DNA of 64,000 nt from an uncultured Acidimicrobiales bacterium (GCA_938041035.1 CALHYX010000042.1:25714-89713), one strand, 5' to 3'; positions 1-7,492 are shown, counted from the stretch's first letter. Program-made: numbers and translations. The notes: a model not told the origin generated them from the letters alone.

Positions 1-38
1 CGCTTCAGCGCCCGCTTCTGCTCTCGGTTCATCGCCAT
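1..38 (-). CDS. secE: SecE preprotein translocase subunit, N-terminal fragment
   Basis: Only the first 12 codons lie inside the window, starting at an ATG at 38 and running off the left edge. They read MAMNREQKRALK, a basic start that resembles actinobacterial SecE. The position just downstream of tRNA-Trp on the same strand is the standard place for secE, followed by nusG. SecE is the small essential membrane subunit of the SecYEG channel. The identification rests on context plus a dozen residues, so it is moderately sure. Confidence 0.6.
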   Translation of the reverse strand, partial: MAMNREQKRALK

Positions 39-69
39 GTCGTTAGAGGCACTCCGTTGATGGGTACAG

Positions 70-142
70 CAGGGCAGGAGGGACTCGAACCCCCAACCGC
101 CGGTTTTGGAGACCGGTGCTCTACCAATTGAGCCACTGCCCT
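70..142 (-). tRNA. tRNA-Trp (anticodon CCA)
   Basis: A full cloverleaf reads on the minus strand. The acceptor strands AGGGCAG and CTGCCCT pair, the D-arm contains AGCTC-like GGCTC, the T-loop contains GGTTCGAGTCC, and the anticodon loop reads CTCCAAA. No CCA is encoded at the 3' end. It lies 31 bases upstream of the secE start, as in many actinobacteria. Confidence 0.95.
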
Positions 143-248
143 ACGGGGGGTTCCCCGTCTGGTGAGGATAGCAGGACAATTTCGCTATCCGCCGCGCGAA
201 AGAACGCAACCGCCGCGCTCGGAGACCGGCGCAAACCCGCAGGGATGG

Positions 249-563
249 TCAGCTGACTCGGCGCGAACGGGTGACAACCCAGGCCCCGGCAGCCAGGCCG
301 GACATGGCCGCCATCGCCCGTTGTCGCCGCATGGCCCGCTCATCGAGGGCATCGAGCGCTTCGAATAATGCCTCCAGGGCTTCGGGGTCGGTCCGCATGC
401 GCAGTTCGGACAGGTCTGCGAGCGTCAGCCGCAGCTTGGAGTTCTGCCACCGTTCGTGGCGACACGTTTCACAGGCGGCCAGATGACGCACGGTAAACGG
501 GTCGAGGAGCGCGTCATCCCACAGGGCCGGTCGAGCCCGTTCGGGGAGGACGTCACACCGCAC
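249..563 (-). CDS. Zinc-finger anti-sigma factor, small, membrane-anchor-like tail
   Basis: A protein of about 104 residues from a GTG at 563 that overlaps the end of the preceding ECF sigma gene, so the two are translationally coupled. Residues 27-34 form the H-x3-C-x2-C signature (HLAACETC) of zinc-binding anti-sigma domains. The middle is an acidic, leucine-rich helix region (about 40-80). A short hydrophobic stretch near the C-terminus (AMAAMSGLAAGAWVV) is followed by basic residues and could be a weak membrane anchor. An upstream in-frame start would lie deep inside the sigma gene and adds low-complexity residues, so it was rejected. The role, holding the neighbouring sigma factor inactive, is inferred from motif and overlap. 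Confidence 0.75.
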   Translation of the reverse strand: MRCDVLPERARPALWDDALLDPFTVRHLAACETCRHERWQNSKLRLTLADLSELRMRTDPEALEALFEALDALDERAMRRQRAMAAMSGLAAGAWVVTRSRRVS

Positions 564-1272
564 GGATCTGCCCTTCGTCGCGATCGATGTCGAGATGGGC
601 CTCGAGCGAAACGACGACCGCGTCGACGGTGTCGAGTTCGACCCCGGTTTCAGCGGCATCGGCCTCGGAGCGGCGGGCGTTCAGCGCCTCGCGGATCTCG
701 TGGCGATCAAACACCAGCTCGCGCAGCCGATGGCGGGCCCGGTGCAGGCGAACCTTGGCGGCGGTCTCACTGATCCCCAGCTCCTCGGCGATCGCGTGAT
801 GCGACAGGTCGTAGGAGTCGCGCAAGATGACGACGGCGCGCAGCCGTTCGGGCAGGCGGGACAGGGCTCGCTGGACCTCATCGCGCAGCGCCGAGGCGTC
901 GGCCTGAAGCTCCGGGTTCGCCCCCGGATCCTCGTCGGCGATCGGTGAGTCGTCGAGCAGCTGATCGTAACGATGCCGCTTGCGCCGCCCGAGATGGGTC
1001 GAGGCACAGTTGGTCGTGATCCGGTACAGCCAGGTCGAGAACCGGCTGTCGGCCCGGAATCGACGCATATGCCGATACGCCCGGATGTAGGCCTCCTGGG
1101 CAACATCGCCGGCGTCCTCGCGGTTGCCGGTCAGCCGGTAGGCGAGCGTGAAGGTGTCGTCATAGGTGCGCCGCACCAATTCGTCGAAGGCCACCCGATC
1201 ACCGGTTCGCGCCTGGGTCACCAGATCTTCGAGCGTGGCGGTTGGTTCACTCATCACCACTTTGGACCGCAT
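553..1272 (-). CDS. ECF-family RNA polymerase sigma factor
   Basis: 239 residues. Region 2 lies near 20-95 (AFDELVRRTYDDTFTLAYRL, then EDAGDVAQEAYIRAYRHM, then FSTWLYRITTN). Region 4, about 140-190, carries the helix-turn-helix LSHHAIAEELGISETAAKVR. The tail of about 40 residues after region 4 is acidic and unusual. The ATG at 1272 is preceded by GGAGG five bases upstream, which decides the start; a second ATG lies six codons in. It redirects RNA polymerase to a specific regulon, which cannot be read from the sequence. It is followed by an overlapping zinc anti-sigma gene. The pair sits between rpmG and tRNA-Trp, a position usually free of regulators. Confidence 0.9.
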   Translation of the reverse strand: MRSKVVMSEPTATLEDLVTQARTGDRVAFDELVRRTYDDTFTLAYRLTGNREDAGDVAQEAYIRAYRHMRRFRADSRFSTWLYRITTNCASTHLGRRKRHRYDQLLDDSPIADEDPGANPELQADASALRDEVQRALSRLPERLRAVVILRDSYDLSHHAIAEELGISETAAKVRLHRARHRLRELVFDRHEIREALNARRSEADAAETGVELDTVDAVVVSLEAHLDIDRDEGQIRAV

Positions 1273-1338
1273 GGGAACCTCCGTCGTTACGTCGAACCGA
1301 TTACTGCCAGGGTAGGCCCCGGCCGAGGGTGAGCGGGC

Positions 1339-1500
1339 TCAGCGGGTTTCCTTGTGCAGCGTGTGCTTACGGTCCCACTTGCAGTACTTCTGCAACTCGA
1401 CGCGGTCACGGGTGTTCACCTTTGACTTCGTCGTGATGTAGTTGCGCCGCTTGCACTCCTGGCACTCGAGCGTGACCTGAACTCGCTTGTCTGACGCCAT
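1339..1500 (-). CDS. rpmG: 50S ribosomal protein L33
   Basis: 53 residues, too short for many gene callers. It starts [20 protein letters not shown] and ends [10 protein letters not shown], a clear L33. The first zinc pair is present (C13 and C16). In the second pair only C40 remains: [10 protein letters not shown] has Asp43 where zinc-type L33 has Cys (for example KYCPWC). Three of four ligands are therefore Cys and the fourth is Asp. It belongs to the large ribosomal subunit near the exit site. It follows tRNA-Thr and tRNA-Met on the same strand, the usual actinobacterial order. Confidence 0.95.
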   Translation of the reverse strand: MASDKRVQVTLECQECKRRNYITTKSKVNTRDRVELQKYCKWDRKHTLHKETR

Positions 1501-1580
1501 CTTCGGATTACCTTCTTGAAACTGACCGAGCCGGGAATGTCCCGGCGGGGGTGGATCCGGGCGAACCCGGGGGTGGTTAG

Positions 1581-1654
1581 TAGCGACGGAGAGACTTGAA
1601 CTCTCGACCTCTCGATTATGAGTCGAGCGCTCTTACCAGCTGAGCTACGTCGCC
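1581..1654 (-). tRNA. tRNA-Met (anticodon CAT, elongator)
   Basis: Minus-strand cloverleaf starting GGCGACGTAGCTC, with anticodon loop CTCATAA and T-loop AGTTCAAGTCT. The acceptor ends CGTCGCTA with a G-U first pair. The absence of the C1-A72 mismatch and of GGG/CCC anticodon-stem pairs argues for elongator rather than initiator tRNA. Part of a tRNA-Thr / tRNA-Met / rpmG cluster. Confidence 0.93.
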
Positions 1655-1680
1655 ATCGATGGACCACTGCGGCCCGGCGG

Positions 1681-1753
1681 AGCTCCCTGACAGAATCGAA
1701 CTGTCGACCTTTTCCTTACCATGGAAACGCTCTACCGACTGAGCTAAGGGAGC
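1681..1753 (-). tRNA. tRNA-Thr (anticodon GGT)
   Basis: Minus-strand cloverleaf with acceptor strands GCTCCCT and AGGGAGC, D-arm TAGCTCAGTCGG, anticodon stem TTTCC/GGAAA enclosing loop ATGGTAA, and T-loop AGTTCGATTCT. The 3' CCA is not encoded. It lies 26 bases upstream of tRNA-Met on the same strand. Confidence 0.95.
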
Positions 1754-1894
1754 ACGGCGGTAGCGGCTTACGGCCGCTATCTCCGGGTGAAAATATGCCA
1801 CAGCATGGCGCGTTCCCCAACCTGTAATCCATATCGCGCGGAAACTCACTGGTGGAAACCTCAACTACCGCCCCGGTGTAGTCGATTGGAAACC

Positions 1895-3595
1895 GTGAGA
1901 TTTCAACGCCTGCTGCTCGAAACCGGACAGGAAGCGACCTGGACGTCGCTCGACTTCCATCCCGCGATGACCGTGGTCACGGGTACGAACGACGCCAACC
2001 AGGGCGTTGTTCGGCGGGAGTTGATCAACTCATTGACCACCGGACGCAAGGGCGTGCACGTCGAGCTGCGCACCGACCGGGGCCGTTCCCTCGCTGTCAT
2101 TCGCTCCGACAAGGCCGCGGACATGGTCCTCGACGCCGATCAGCAAGAAGATGTGACCGCCGAGTTCACCGCCGACGGCGCGATCGATCTGTTGTCGGGT
2201 ATGGGACTCGATCCCATCGCCTCCGCCATCGACATGGGAGTGGCCCGGGGTGAACTGATGCACCGCGGCGCCGACGACCGCGACCTCGACCGCCTCGCCC
2301 GACTCGACCAGGGTCTGCTGTTCGAGTTGGTCGAAGAGGTCAAGCGCACCACGGCGCTCGTGACCCAGACCGAGTCGGAGTTCCAGCAGTCGATCGCATC
2401 GGTGAACGCACCCAAGGAAAACCGCGAACAACTCGACGAAGCCGTCGAGGCCTACCACGAGATGGCCTACGACCAGTTCAGCGGGAGCAACAAGCGCACC
2501 GGGCTCTACTTCGCAATCGCGGCCGTCCTCGCCGCGCTCACCGCCGCCGGGCTCGTCCTGGCGACCTCGATCATCACGATCGCCGCGTTCGCGTTGGCGT
2601 TGGCCGCCGCGCTCTACACCGGATATCGCTTTCTCGAACCCAAGATGCAGGAACGCAAGTTCCGGTCCGCGGTCGCCGATTCCGGCGAGGACTCCCTCTT
2701 CAGCGCCCAGCTGGGCCGAGTCGACGGACTGCTCGAAAGCGGCGCCATTCGATCCCGCAAGCGCGAGGCGGTCGAGGCACGGGATCGGGCGCAGCAGGCC
2801 TGGGCCGACTTCACCGGCTCGGCCGATCTGAACTGGGTCGGCGAGAACCAGGAGCTCCTCGCACGAGCCGCCGAAATGCATCGCACCGCCGGACTCGATC
2901 CCTCCCAGGCCAGCGAGACCTTCGGGGCCCTCGTGGCGCGGCTGACCTTCGCCGCCGCCGAAGACCCGAAGCTCGAAGCGCTGCCGGTCATCATCGAGGA
3001 ACCGTTCGAGGCCATGCGGGTCGAAGAGCGCCACGCGGCACTGCAGCTGCTTGCGATCACCGCCCAAAACCGCCAGCGCATCGTCGTCAGCAACGACCCC
3101 GAGGTCCTGCGCTGGGCCAAGGCCGGCGAAGCCGAGCAGTACCTGTCGATCCTCTCGCTGAGCCAGCCCGCTCCGGCCCCCGCCGCGCCCGCCCAGCCGG
3201 CCCCCGCATCTGCATCTGCATCTGCACCTGCACCTGCACCGGCTCCAGCACCCACCCAGACCGCGCCGGCTCCAGCAGCCACCCAGATCGCGCCGGCTCC
3301 AGCACCCACCCAGGCCGCGCCGGCTCCAGCACCCACCCAGACCGCGCCGGCTCCAGCACCCACCCAGACCGCGCCTGCCCAGGCCGCGCCAGCGCAGCCG
3401 GCACCTGCACCTGCACCTGCCCCGGCTCCCGCCGCCGAGTCGGCGCCGGAGGCACCGGCCCCCGCACCGATGCCTGCGGTGATGAACACCACGTTGCCCG
3501 ACATGCCAGCGACCCTGGCCGAGGCACTACCCGACCCGCTCGGCGATCCTCTCGCGAACCCGCTCGGCGACCCCCTCGGCCACCCGACCAGCTAG
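1895..3595 (+). CDS. Membrane-spanning SMC/RecF-like protein with degenerate ATPase motifs and a Pro-Ala repeat tail
   Basis: About 566 residues from the GTG at 1895 (GGAAA five bases upstream); a longer frame from 1787 overlaps no good ribosome site. Residues 1-20 (RFQRLLLETGQEATW) resemble the first strand of RecF/SMC-type ATPases. The expected P-loop reads VVTGTNDANQGV (about 27-38), without GK[S/T]. A helical segment (about 140-200) leads into two adjacent membrane helices (about 205-250). After a further helical part comes a Walker-B/D-loop-like PVIIEEPFEAM and a switch-like RQRIVVSNDPEVLRW (about 365-405). From about 423 the chain is Pro/Ala/Thr/Gln repeats, ending PLGDPLANPLGDPLGHP. 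The function is unknown; a catalytically dead or non-canonical ATPase is inferred. It stands alone on the plus strand among tRNA genes. Confidence 0.75.
   Translation: MRFQRLLLETGQEATWTSLDFHPAMTVVTGTNDANQGVVRRELINSLTTGRKGVHVELRTDRGRSLAVIRSDKAADMVLDADQQEDVTAEFTADGAIDLLSGMGLDPIASAIDMGVARGELMHRGADDRDLDRLARLDQGLLFELVEEVKRTTALVTQTESEFQQSIASVNAPKENREQLDEAVEAYHEMAYDQFSGSNKRTGLYFAIAAVLAALTAAGLVLATSIITIAAFALALAAALYTGYRFLEPKMQERKFRSAVADSGEDSLFSAQLGRVDGLLESGAIRSRKREAVEARDRAQQAWADFTGSADLNWVGENQELLARAAEMHRTAGLDPSQASETFGALVARLTFAAAEDPKLEALPVIIEEPFEAMRVEERHAALQLLAITAQNRQRIVVSNDPEVLRWAKAGEAEQYLSILSLSQPAPAPAAPAQPAPASASASAPAPAPAPAPTQTAPAPAATQIAPAPAPTQAAPAPAPTQTAPAPAPTQTAPAQAAPAQPAPAPAPAPAPAAESAPEAPAPAPMPAVMNTTLPDMPATLAEALPDPLGDPLANPLGDPLGHPTS
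3241..3375 (+). repeat. 27-bp in-frame tandem repeat, five copies
   Basis: Five head-to-tail copies of a 27-base unit starting GGCTCCAGCACCCACCCAGA, at 3241, 3268, 3295, 3322 and 3349. Each encodes nine residues of the type APAPTQTAP. Copies differ by one to three bases. The stretch is flanked upstream by a run of six-base GCATCT/GCACCT units. Expansion by replication slippage is likely. Confidence 0.9.
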
Positions 3596-3639
3596 CGACG
3601 CCGGCCCTCGGTGCAGACGGGCCCAGCTGTGAAAACGGC

Positions 3640-3670
3640 AATCGCCAGGCCCCGAAGAGACCTGGCGATT
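3640..3670. terminator. Candidate bidirectional stem-loop terminator
   Basis: A perfect 10-bp inverted repeat, AATCGCCAGG and CCTGGCGATT, with an 11-base loop. It sits between the end of the plus-strand membrane protein gene and the 3' end of the minus-strand tRNA-Tyr gene. The flanks are A-rich on the left (GAAAAC) and TTTCG on the right, so it could stop transcripts from both sides, although neither T-run is long. Confidence 0.55.
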
Positions 3671-3675
3671 TCGCG

Positions 3676-3757
3676 TGGGCCGGGGAGGATTTGAACCTCC
3701 GAAGGCAATGCCGACGGGTTTACAGCCCGTTCCCTTTGGCCACTCGGGCACCGACCC
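3676..3757 (-). tRNA. tRNA-Tyr (anticodon GTA)
   Basis: An 82-base type II tRNA on the minus strand. Acceptor strands GGGTCGG and CCGGCCC pair with one T-G wobble. The anticodon loop reads CTGTAAA, a long variable arm precedes the T-arm, and the T-loop reads GGTTCAAATCC. The discriminator is A and the CCA end is not encoded. Confidence 0.95.
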
Positions 3758-3793
3758 GCGAAGCGTTGAGGATAGCGGGAAAAGACGAATCCG

Positions 3794-4291
3794 CTAGTTG
3801 GATTCGGTAAGGATCTTCTGCAGGATCATCACGTCGAGCCACCGACCAAACTTGCGACCCACCTGGCGTTCCACCCCGACGGGGGAAAAGCCGAGCGATT
3901 CGTGCAGCCGTATCGACGCCTCCTGCCCGACCACAATCTTGGCGAAGACGGCGTGGAAGCCGTGGCGTTCGGCCACGTCGAGGAGTTCGGTCAGCAGCGC
4001 CTGGCCCAGCCCCTGACCGTGGTAGTCGGGGTGCAGATAGATGCTGTCCTCGACCGAGGTCCGGTAGGCGGCGCGTTGTCGGTACGGCGAGAGGCTGGCG
4101 AAACCGGCCACCACCCCATCGACCTCGGCCACCAGCACCACGTGCACGCCGCTCCGGTCGCGCAAACGCTCGGTCTGTTCCGCCAGCGTCAACGGCTCGA
4201 TCTCGGTGGTGATGGTCGAGTCCGTCACGTACGGGTTGTAGATCAGACGAATCGCTTCGGCATCGTCGACCGTCGCGCTGCGGATCTCCAC
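3794..4291 (-). CDS. GNAT N-acetyltransferase, phosphinothricin acetyltransferase-like
   Basis: 165 residues, the usual length for the Pat/YncA group. It starts MEIRSATVDDAEAIRLIYNP, a typical first strand and helix of this group. The region SPYRQRAAYRTSVEDSIYLH (about 69-88) matches the family signature, followed by the acetyl-CoA binding motif HGQGLGQALL. The C-terminal part (HESLGFSPVGVERQVGRKFG) also fits. Such enzymes acetylate the amino group of phosphinothricin, methionine sulfoximine or similar small amines; the real substrate here is unknown. The GTG start overlaps the TAG stop of yajQ by one base, so the two genes form a coupled pair. Confidence 0.85.
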   Translation of the reverse strand: MEIRSATVDDAEAIRLIYNPYVTDSTITTEIEPLTLAEQTERLRDRSGVHVVLVAEVDGVVAGFASLSPYRQRAAYRTSVEDSIYLHPDYHGQGLGQALLTELLDVAERHGFHAVFAKIVVGQEASIRLHESLGFSPVGVERQVGRKFGRWLDVMILQKILTESN

Positions 4292-4779
4292 TAGTCCCGA
4301 AAATTGTTGAACTGCAACGGAAGGCCGAAGTCCTCGCCCTTCAGCGCGGCGATGACCTCCTGAAGGTGATCGCGCTTTTTGCCCTGAACCCGAAGCTGGT
4401 CGCCCTGGGTGGACGATTGGATGCCCTTCAGCCCCAGGCCTTTGATGAACTTGTTGAGCTCCTTGGCCTTCTCCGAGCTGATACCCGCCTGAAGGGTCGC
4501 GCTCTGCCGCACCGTCGCGCCAGACGCCTCCTCCACCGAGCCGTAGTCGAGCACCTTCAGCGACACCTTGCGCTTGACCAGTTTTTCCTCGAGCACCTGG
4601 CGCAGGGCGATCAGTCGATCCTCACTCGACGACGCCATGGCGATCGCCGACTCGTTCAACTCGACCGAGGAGTTCGTGTCCTTGAAGTCATAGCGCTGGG
4701 ACACCTCTCGGGCGGCCTGATCGACCGCGTTGCGCACCTCTTGCATGTCGACTTCGGACACCACGTCAAAGGTGGGCAT
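4291..4779 (-). CDS. yajQ: YajQ family nucleotide-binding protein (UPF0234)
   Basis: 162 residues, the normal family length. It begins MPTFDVVSEVDMQEVRNAVD and carries QRYDFKDTNSSVEL, KELNKFIKGLGLKGIQSS and the ending QFNNFRD, all hallmarks of YajQ. The fold is two ferredoxin-like domains. Some homologues bind cyclic di-GMP and act as effectors with transcription factors, but in most bacteria the role is not settled. It is followed by an overlapping GNAT gene. The acs stop-to-start gap downstream of its start is about 50 bases in the same direction, so acs, yajQ and the GNAT gene could be cotranscribed. Confidence 0.93.
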   Translation of the reverse strand: MPTFDVVSEVDMQEVRNAVDQAAREVSQRYDFKDTNSSVELNESAIAMASSSEDRLIALRQVLEEKLVKRKVSLKVLDYGSVEEASGATVRQSATLQAGISSEKAKELNKFIKGLGLKGIQSSTQGDQLRVQGKKRDHLQEVIAALKGEDFGLPLQFNNFRD

Positions 4780-4830
4780 CGGTTCTGTCTCCTGTTGTTG
4801 AGCTGTTGTACGACACCGGACCCGCCGGTG

Positions 4831-6822
4831 TCAGTCTTCGTCGGCCGCGTCCGCCGCGCCGGCCCGAATCGCCTCGACGACATTGGCATCGGCGAGCGTG
4901 GTGGTATCGCCAAGGTCGCGGCCTTCAGCGACATCGCGCAGCAGACGGCGCATGATCTTTCCGCTGCGGGTCTTGGGCAGGTCGCTGACCAGGAACACCG
5001 CCTTCGGGCGGGCGATGGCCCCCAACTTTGTCGCCACGTGCTGGCGAACCTCCTCGCGCAGTTCGTCGCTCGGCTCGTGGGTACCGCGGAGAATCGTGTA
5101 GCCGATGATGGCCTGGCCGGTCGTTTCATCGGCCGCGCCGACCACGGCCGCCTCAGCCACCGCCGGATGGTCCACAAGCGCCGATTCGATCTCGGTGGTG
5201 GAGATTCGGTGACCCGAGATGTTCATCACATCGTCGACCCGCCCGAGCAGCCACAGGTACCCATCGCTGTCGAGTTTGGCCCCGTCGCCCGCGAAGTAGC
5301 GGCCGGCGAACCGGCTCCAGTACGTCTCGGCATACCGTTCGGGGTCGCCCCAGATACCGCGCAGCATCGATGGCCACGGCCGGGCGATGGTGAGGTAGCC
5401 GCCCCCTTCGGTGACCGGGTTGCCCTCGTCGTCGACCAGCTCGGCGAACACGCCGGGAATCGCGCTGCAGGCCGAGCCCGGCTTGGTCACCGTTACGCCG
5501 GGCAGCGGCGAGATCATGTGGCCACCGGTTTCGGTCTGCCACCAGGTGTCGACGATCGGTCGGGTACTGCCACCGATGTGTTCGTGGTACCACATCCACG
5601 CTTCGGGGTTGATTGGTTCGCCCACCGTGCCGAGCACGCGCAGCGACGACAGGTCGTGGCGTTCGACCTCTTGGGCACCCCACCGCATGAACGTCCGGAT
5701 CGCGGTCGGCGCCGTGTAGAACTGCGTGACCCCGTAACGCTCGATGATGTCCCAGAGCCGGTCCTTGGACCACGCGGCCCGATCGCCTTGGCGCTGCTCC
5801 TCGCGCGGCGTGTCGGGGGTGCCTTCGTACATCACCGACGTGCAGCCGTTGGCCAGTGGCCCGTAGACGATGTAGCTGTGGCCGGTGACCCAACCAATGT
5901 CGGCCGCGCACCAGTACACATCGGTCTCGGGCTGGAGGTCGAAGACGTACTTGTGGGTGAAGCACACCTGGGTGAGGTAACCACCCGTCGTGTGCATGAT
6001 GCCCTTGGGCTTGGCCGTCGTGCCCGAGGTGTACAGCAGGTACAGCAGTTGCTCGCTGTCCATGGGTTCGGCCGGGCAGTCCGGGTCGGCACTCGCCATC
6101 AGATCGTGCCACCAGTGATCCCGGCCCTCGACCATTTCGACGTCGGTGTCGCAACGGTTGACCACGACCACGTCGGTGACCGTGGTGCACAGCGGTAGCG
6201 CGGCGTCAACGTTCACCTTGAGCGCCGAAGGTTCGCCGCGCCGGTAGCCGGCGTCGGCGGTGATGATGACCTTGGCCTCGGCGTCGTTGCATCGATCCGA
6301 GATGGCGTCGGGGGAAAACCCACCGAACACGACGGAGTGAGCCACCCCGATGCGGGTGCACGCCAGCATCGCCACCGGCAGTTCGAGAATCATCGGCATG
6401 TAGATGGCGACCCGGTCGCCCTTGGCCAACCCGAGCCCCAACAACACGTTGGCGAACTTCTGGACGTCGGCCAGCAGGTCGGCGTAGGAAACGGTGCGGG
6501 TGTCCCCCGGCTCCCCCTCCCAGTGGAAGGCGACCTTGTCGCCCTTGCCGGCTTCCACGTGGCGGTCGAGACAGTTGTACGACAGGTTGAGTTCGCCGCC
6601 GACGAACCACTTGGCGAAGGGCAGTTGCCAGTCGAGCACGGTGTCGAAGTCCTTCGACCAACTCACGAGCTCCCGGGCGTACCGGGCCCAAAACGCTTCG
6701 TAGTCAGCTTCAGCCTCGTCATAAAGCGAGCGATCGACGGCCAGAGCAGAGGCGACGAAATCCGACGGAGGCGGGAAGGTCCGTTGCTCGTTTTCGTAGA
6801 CCTCGATGGCTTGATCGCTCAT
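4831..6822 (-). CDS. acs: Acetyl-CoA synthetase (AMP-forming)
   Basis: 663 residues, full family length (about 650). It converts acetate, ATP and CoA to acetyl-CoA through an acetyl-adenylate. Motifs seen: the phosphate-binding loop LYTSGTTAKPKGI (about 270), VDTWWQTETGGHM (about 420), the hinge region YFAGDGAKLDSDGYLWLLGR (about 505-525), and a C-terminal PKTRSGKIMRR whose Lys is the site of regulatory acetylation in studied Acs enzymes. The ATG at 6822 has GAGGG six bases upstream; the open frame continues to 7065 but has no family similarity there. The neighbour yajQ follows in the same direction. A 246-base divergent spacer separates it from mscL and must hold both promoters. Confidence 0.96.
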   Translation of the reverse strand: MSDQAIEVYENEQRTFPPPSDFVASALAVDRSLYDEAEADYEAFWARYARELVSWSKDFDTVLDWQLPFAKWFVGGELNLSYNCLDRHVEAGKGDKVAFHWEGEPGDTRTVSYADLLADVQKFANVLLGLGLAKGDRVAIYMPMILELPVAMLACTRIGVAHSVVFGGFSPDAISDRCNDAEAKVIITADAGYRRGEPSALKVNVDAALPLCTTVTDVVVVNRCDTDVEMVEGRDHWWHDLMASADPDCPAEPMDSEQLLYLLYTSGTTAKPKGIMHTTGGYLTQVCFTHKYVFDLQPETDVYWCAADIGWVTGHSYIVYGPLANGCTSVMYEGTPDTPREEQRQGDRAAWSKDRLWDIIERYGVTQFYTAPTAIRTFMRWGAQEVERHDLSSLRVLGTVGEPINPEAWMWYHEHIGGSTRPIVDTWWQTETGGHMISPLPGVTVTKPGSACSAIPGVFAELVDDEGNPVTEGGGYLTIARPWPSMLRGIWGDPERYAETYWSRFAGRYFAGDGAKLDSDGYLWLLGRVDDVMNISGHRISTTEIESALVDHPAVAEAAVVGAADETTGQAIIGYTILRGTHEPSDELREEVRQHVATKLGAIARPKAVFLVSDLPKTRSGKIMRRLLRDVAEGRDLGDTTTLADANVVEAIRAGAADAADED

Positions 6823-6983
6823 GCGTTCCCTCAGTGTGCAGCACGTTGCTCGTGGAGATTTCCTAGCAAAAATTGTTGATGGTTGAACAGGCCGCACGCA
6901 CGGTTGCACCGGCGCCACCCACGGCGGTCGGCGGGGCATTCGGGAAAAAGGGGTAAAGAGTCGATAGGGTTCCCGGTGGGCTT

Positions 6984-7040
6984 CTCCGGAGTTGGTTTCG
7001 ATCAACCCCGGAGTGTGGGAGACATCGGCTTGTTCAAGCC
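6984..7040 (+). promoter_or_regulatory. Two stem-loops in the mscL leader
   Basis: In the 246-base acs-mscL spacer, CTCCGG plus GTTG (6984-6994) pair with CAAC plus CCGGAG (7003-7013). A second hairpin, GGCTT-GTTC-AAGCC, lies at 7027-7040. The mscL ribosome site AGGGAG and start follow closely. The structure could be a small regulatory leader or chance pairing in GC-rich DNA. No known riboswitch consensus was recognised. Confidence 0.3.
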
Positions 7041-7068
7041 ACCATCCGCTTAGGGAGAAAAACAAACA

Positions 7069-7428
7069 ATGATTTCCGAATTTAAAGAGTTCCTCGAGAA
7101 GTTCAACGTGATTCCGGTCGCCGTTGGTCTCGTCCTCGCCTTGGCCGTATTGCCATTGGTGGAGGCGGTCGTCAACTTCGTCATGTCGATCGTTGGCGCG
7201 CTCGCCGGCGGCGAGGTCAACTTTGATGATCTCACCTTCAGCCTGCGTGACGGCAGCGTGCCTTACGGCGCACTGATCACCGCGATCATCACCTTCTTGA
7301 TGATTGCGTTCGTCGTGTTCATGATCGTGAAGGCCCTCAACAAGGCCGGCGCTCAGACCGCGCTCAACGCGACGCCGGACCAGGCGCTGCTGACCGAGAT
7401 TCGCGACCTGCTCAAGTCGGGCCGCTAG
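7069..7428 (+). CDS. mscL: Large-conductance mechanosensitive channel MscL
   Basis: 119 residues. The N-terminal helix and TM1 read EFKEFLEKFNVIPVAVGLVL, the family signature. The periplasmic loop is GGEVNFDDLTFSLRDGSVPYG, TM2 is ALITAIITFLMIAFVVFMIV, and a C-terminal cytoplasmic helix bundle (EIRDLLKSGR) closes the protein. It forms a pentameric pore that opens under membrane tension to release solutes on osmotic downshock. The ATG follows AGGGAG. It is monocistronic: divergent from acs and followed by a strong hairpin terminator. Confidence 0.96.
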   Translation: MISEFKEFLEKFNVIPVAVGLVLALAVLPLVEAVVNFVMSIVGALAGGEVNFDDLTFSLRDGSVPYGALITAIITFLMIAFVVFMIVKALNKAGAQTALNATPDQALLTEIRDLLKSGR

Positions 7429-7448
7429 TCTCCCGTTTCACTTCGAGA

Positions 7449-7472
7449 GGGCGGTCGCTTCGGCGGCCGCCC
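7449..7472 (+). terminator. Rho-independent terminator of mscL
   Basis: A 10-bp stem GGGCGGTCGC / GCGGCCGCCC (one G-T pair) closed by a TTCG tetraloop, 20 bases after the mscL stop, followed by TTTCGGCGTTTT. It also lies beyond the end of the opposing tetR gene. Confidence 0.8.
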
Positions 7473-7492
7473 TTTCGGCGTTTTGGGCCGGT

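Noticed and set aside
1787..1894. N-terminal extension of the protein starting at 1895
   Set aside because: It has no ribosome site, unusual composition, and starts within 35 bases of the tRNA-Thr gene; similarity to ATPase strands begins only after 1895.
2030..3067. Long minus-strand frame opposite the degenerate ATPase gene
   Set aside because: Composition (Gly/Glu/Asp/His mixtures) is that of an antisense frame in GC-rich DNA; the plus-strand protein has motifs and membrane helices.
4366..6198. 610-codon plus-strand frame opposite acs
   Set aside because: It mirrors the codon pattern of acs, yajQ and the GNAT gene and crosses their borders; no recognisable motif.
6823..7068. ydaO-type cyclic di-AMP riboswitch ahead of mscL
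   Set aside because: The conserved sequence blocks of that class are not visible; only generic hairpins are.
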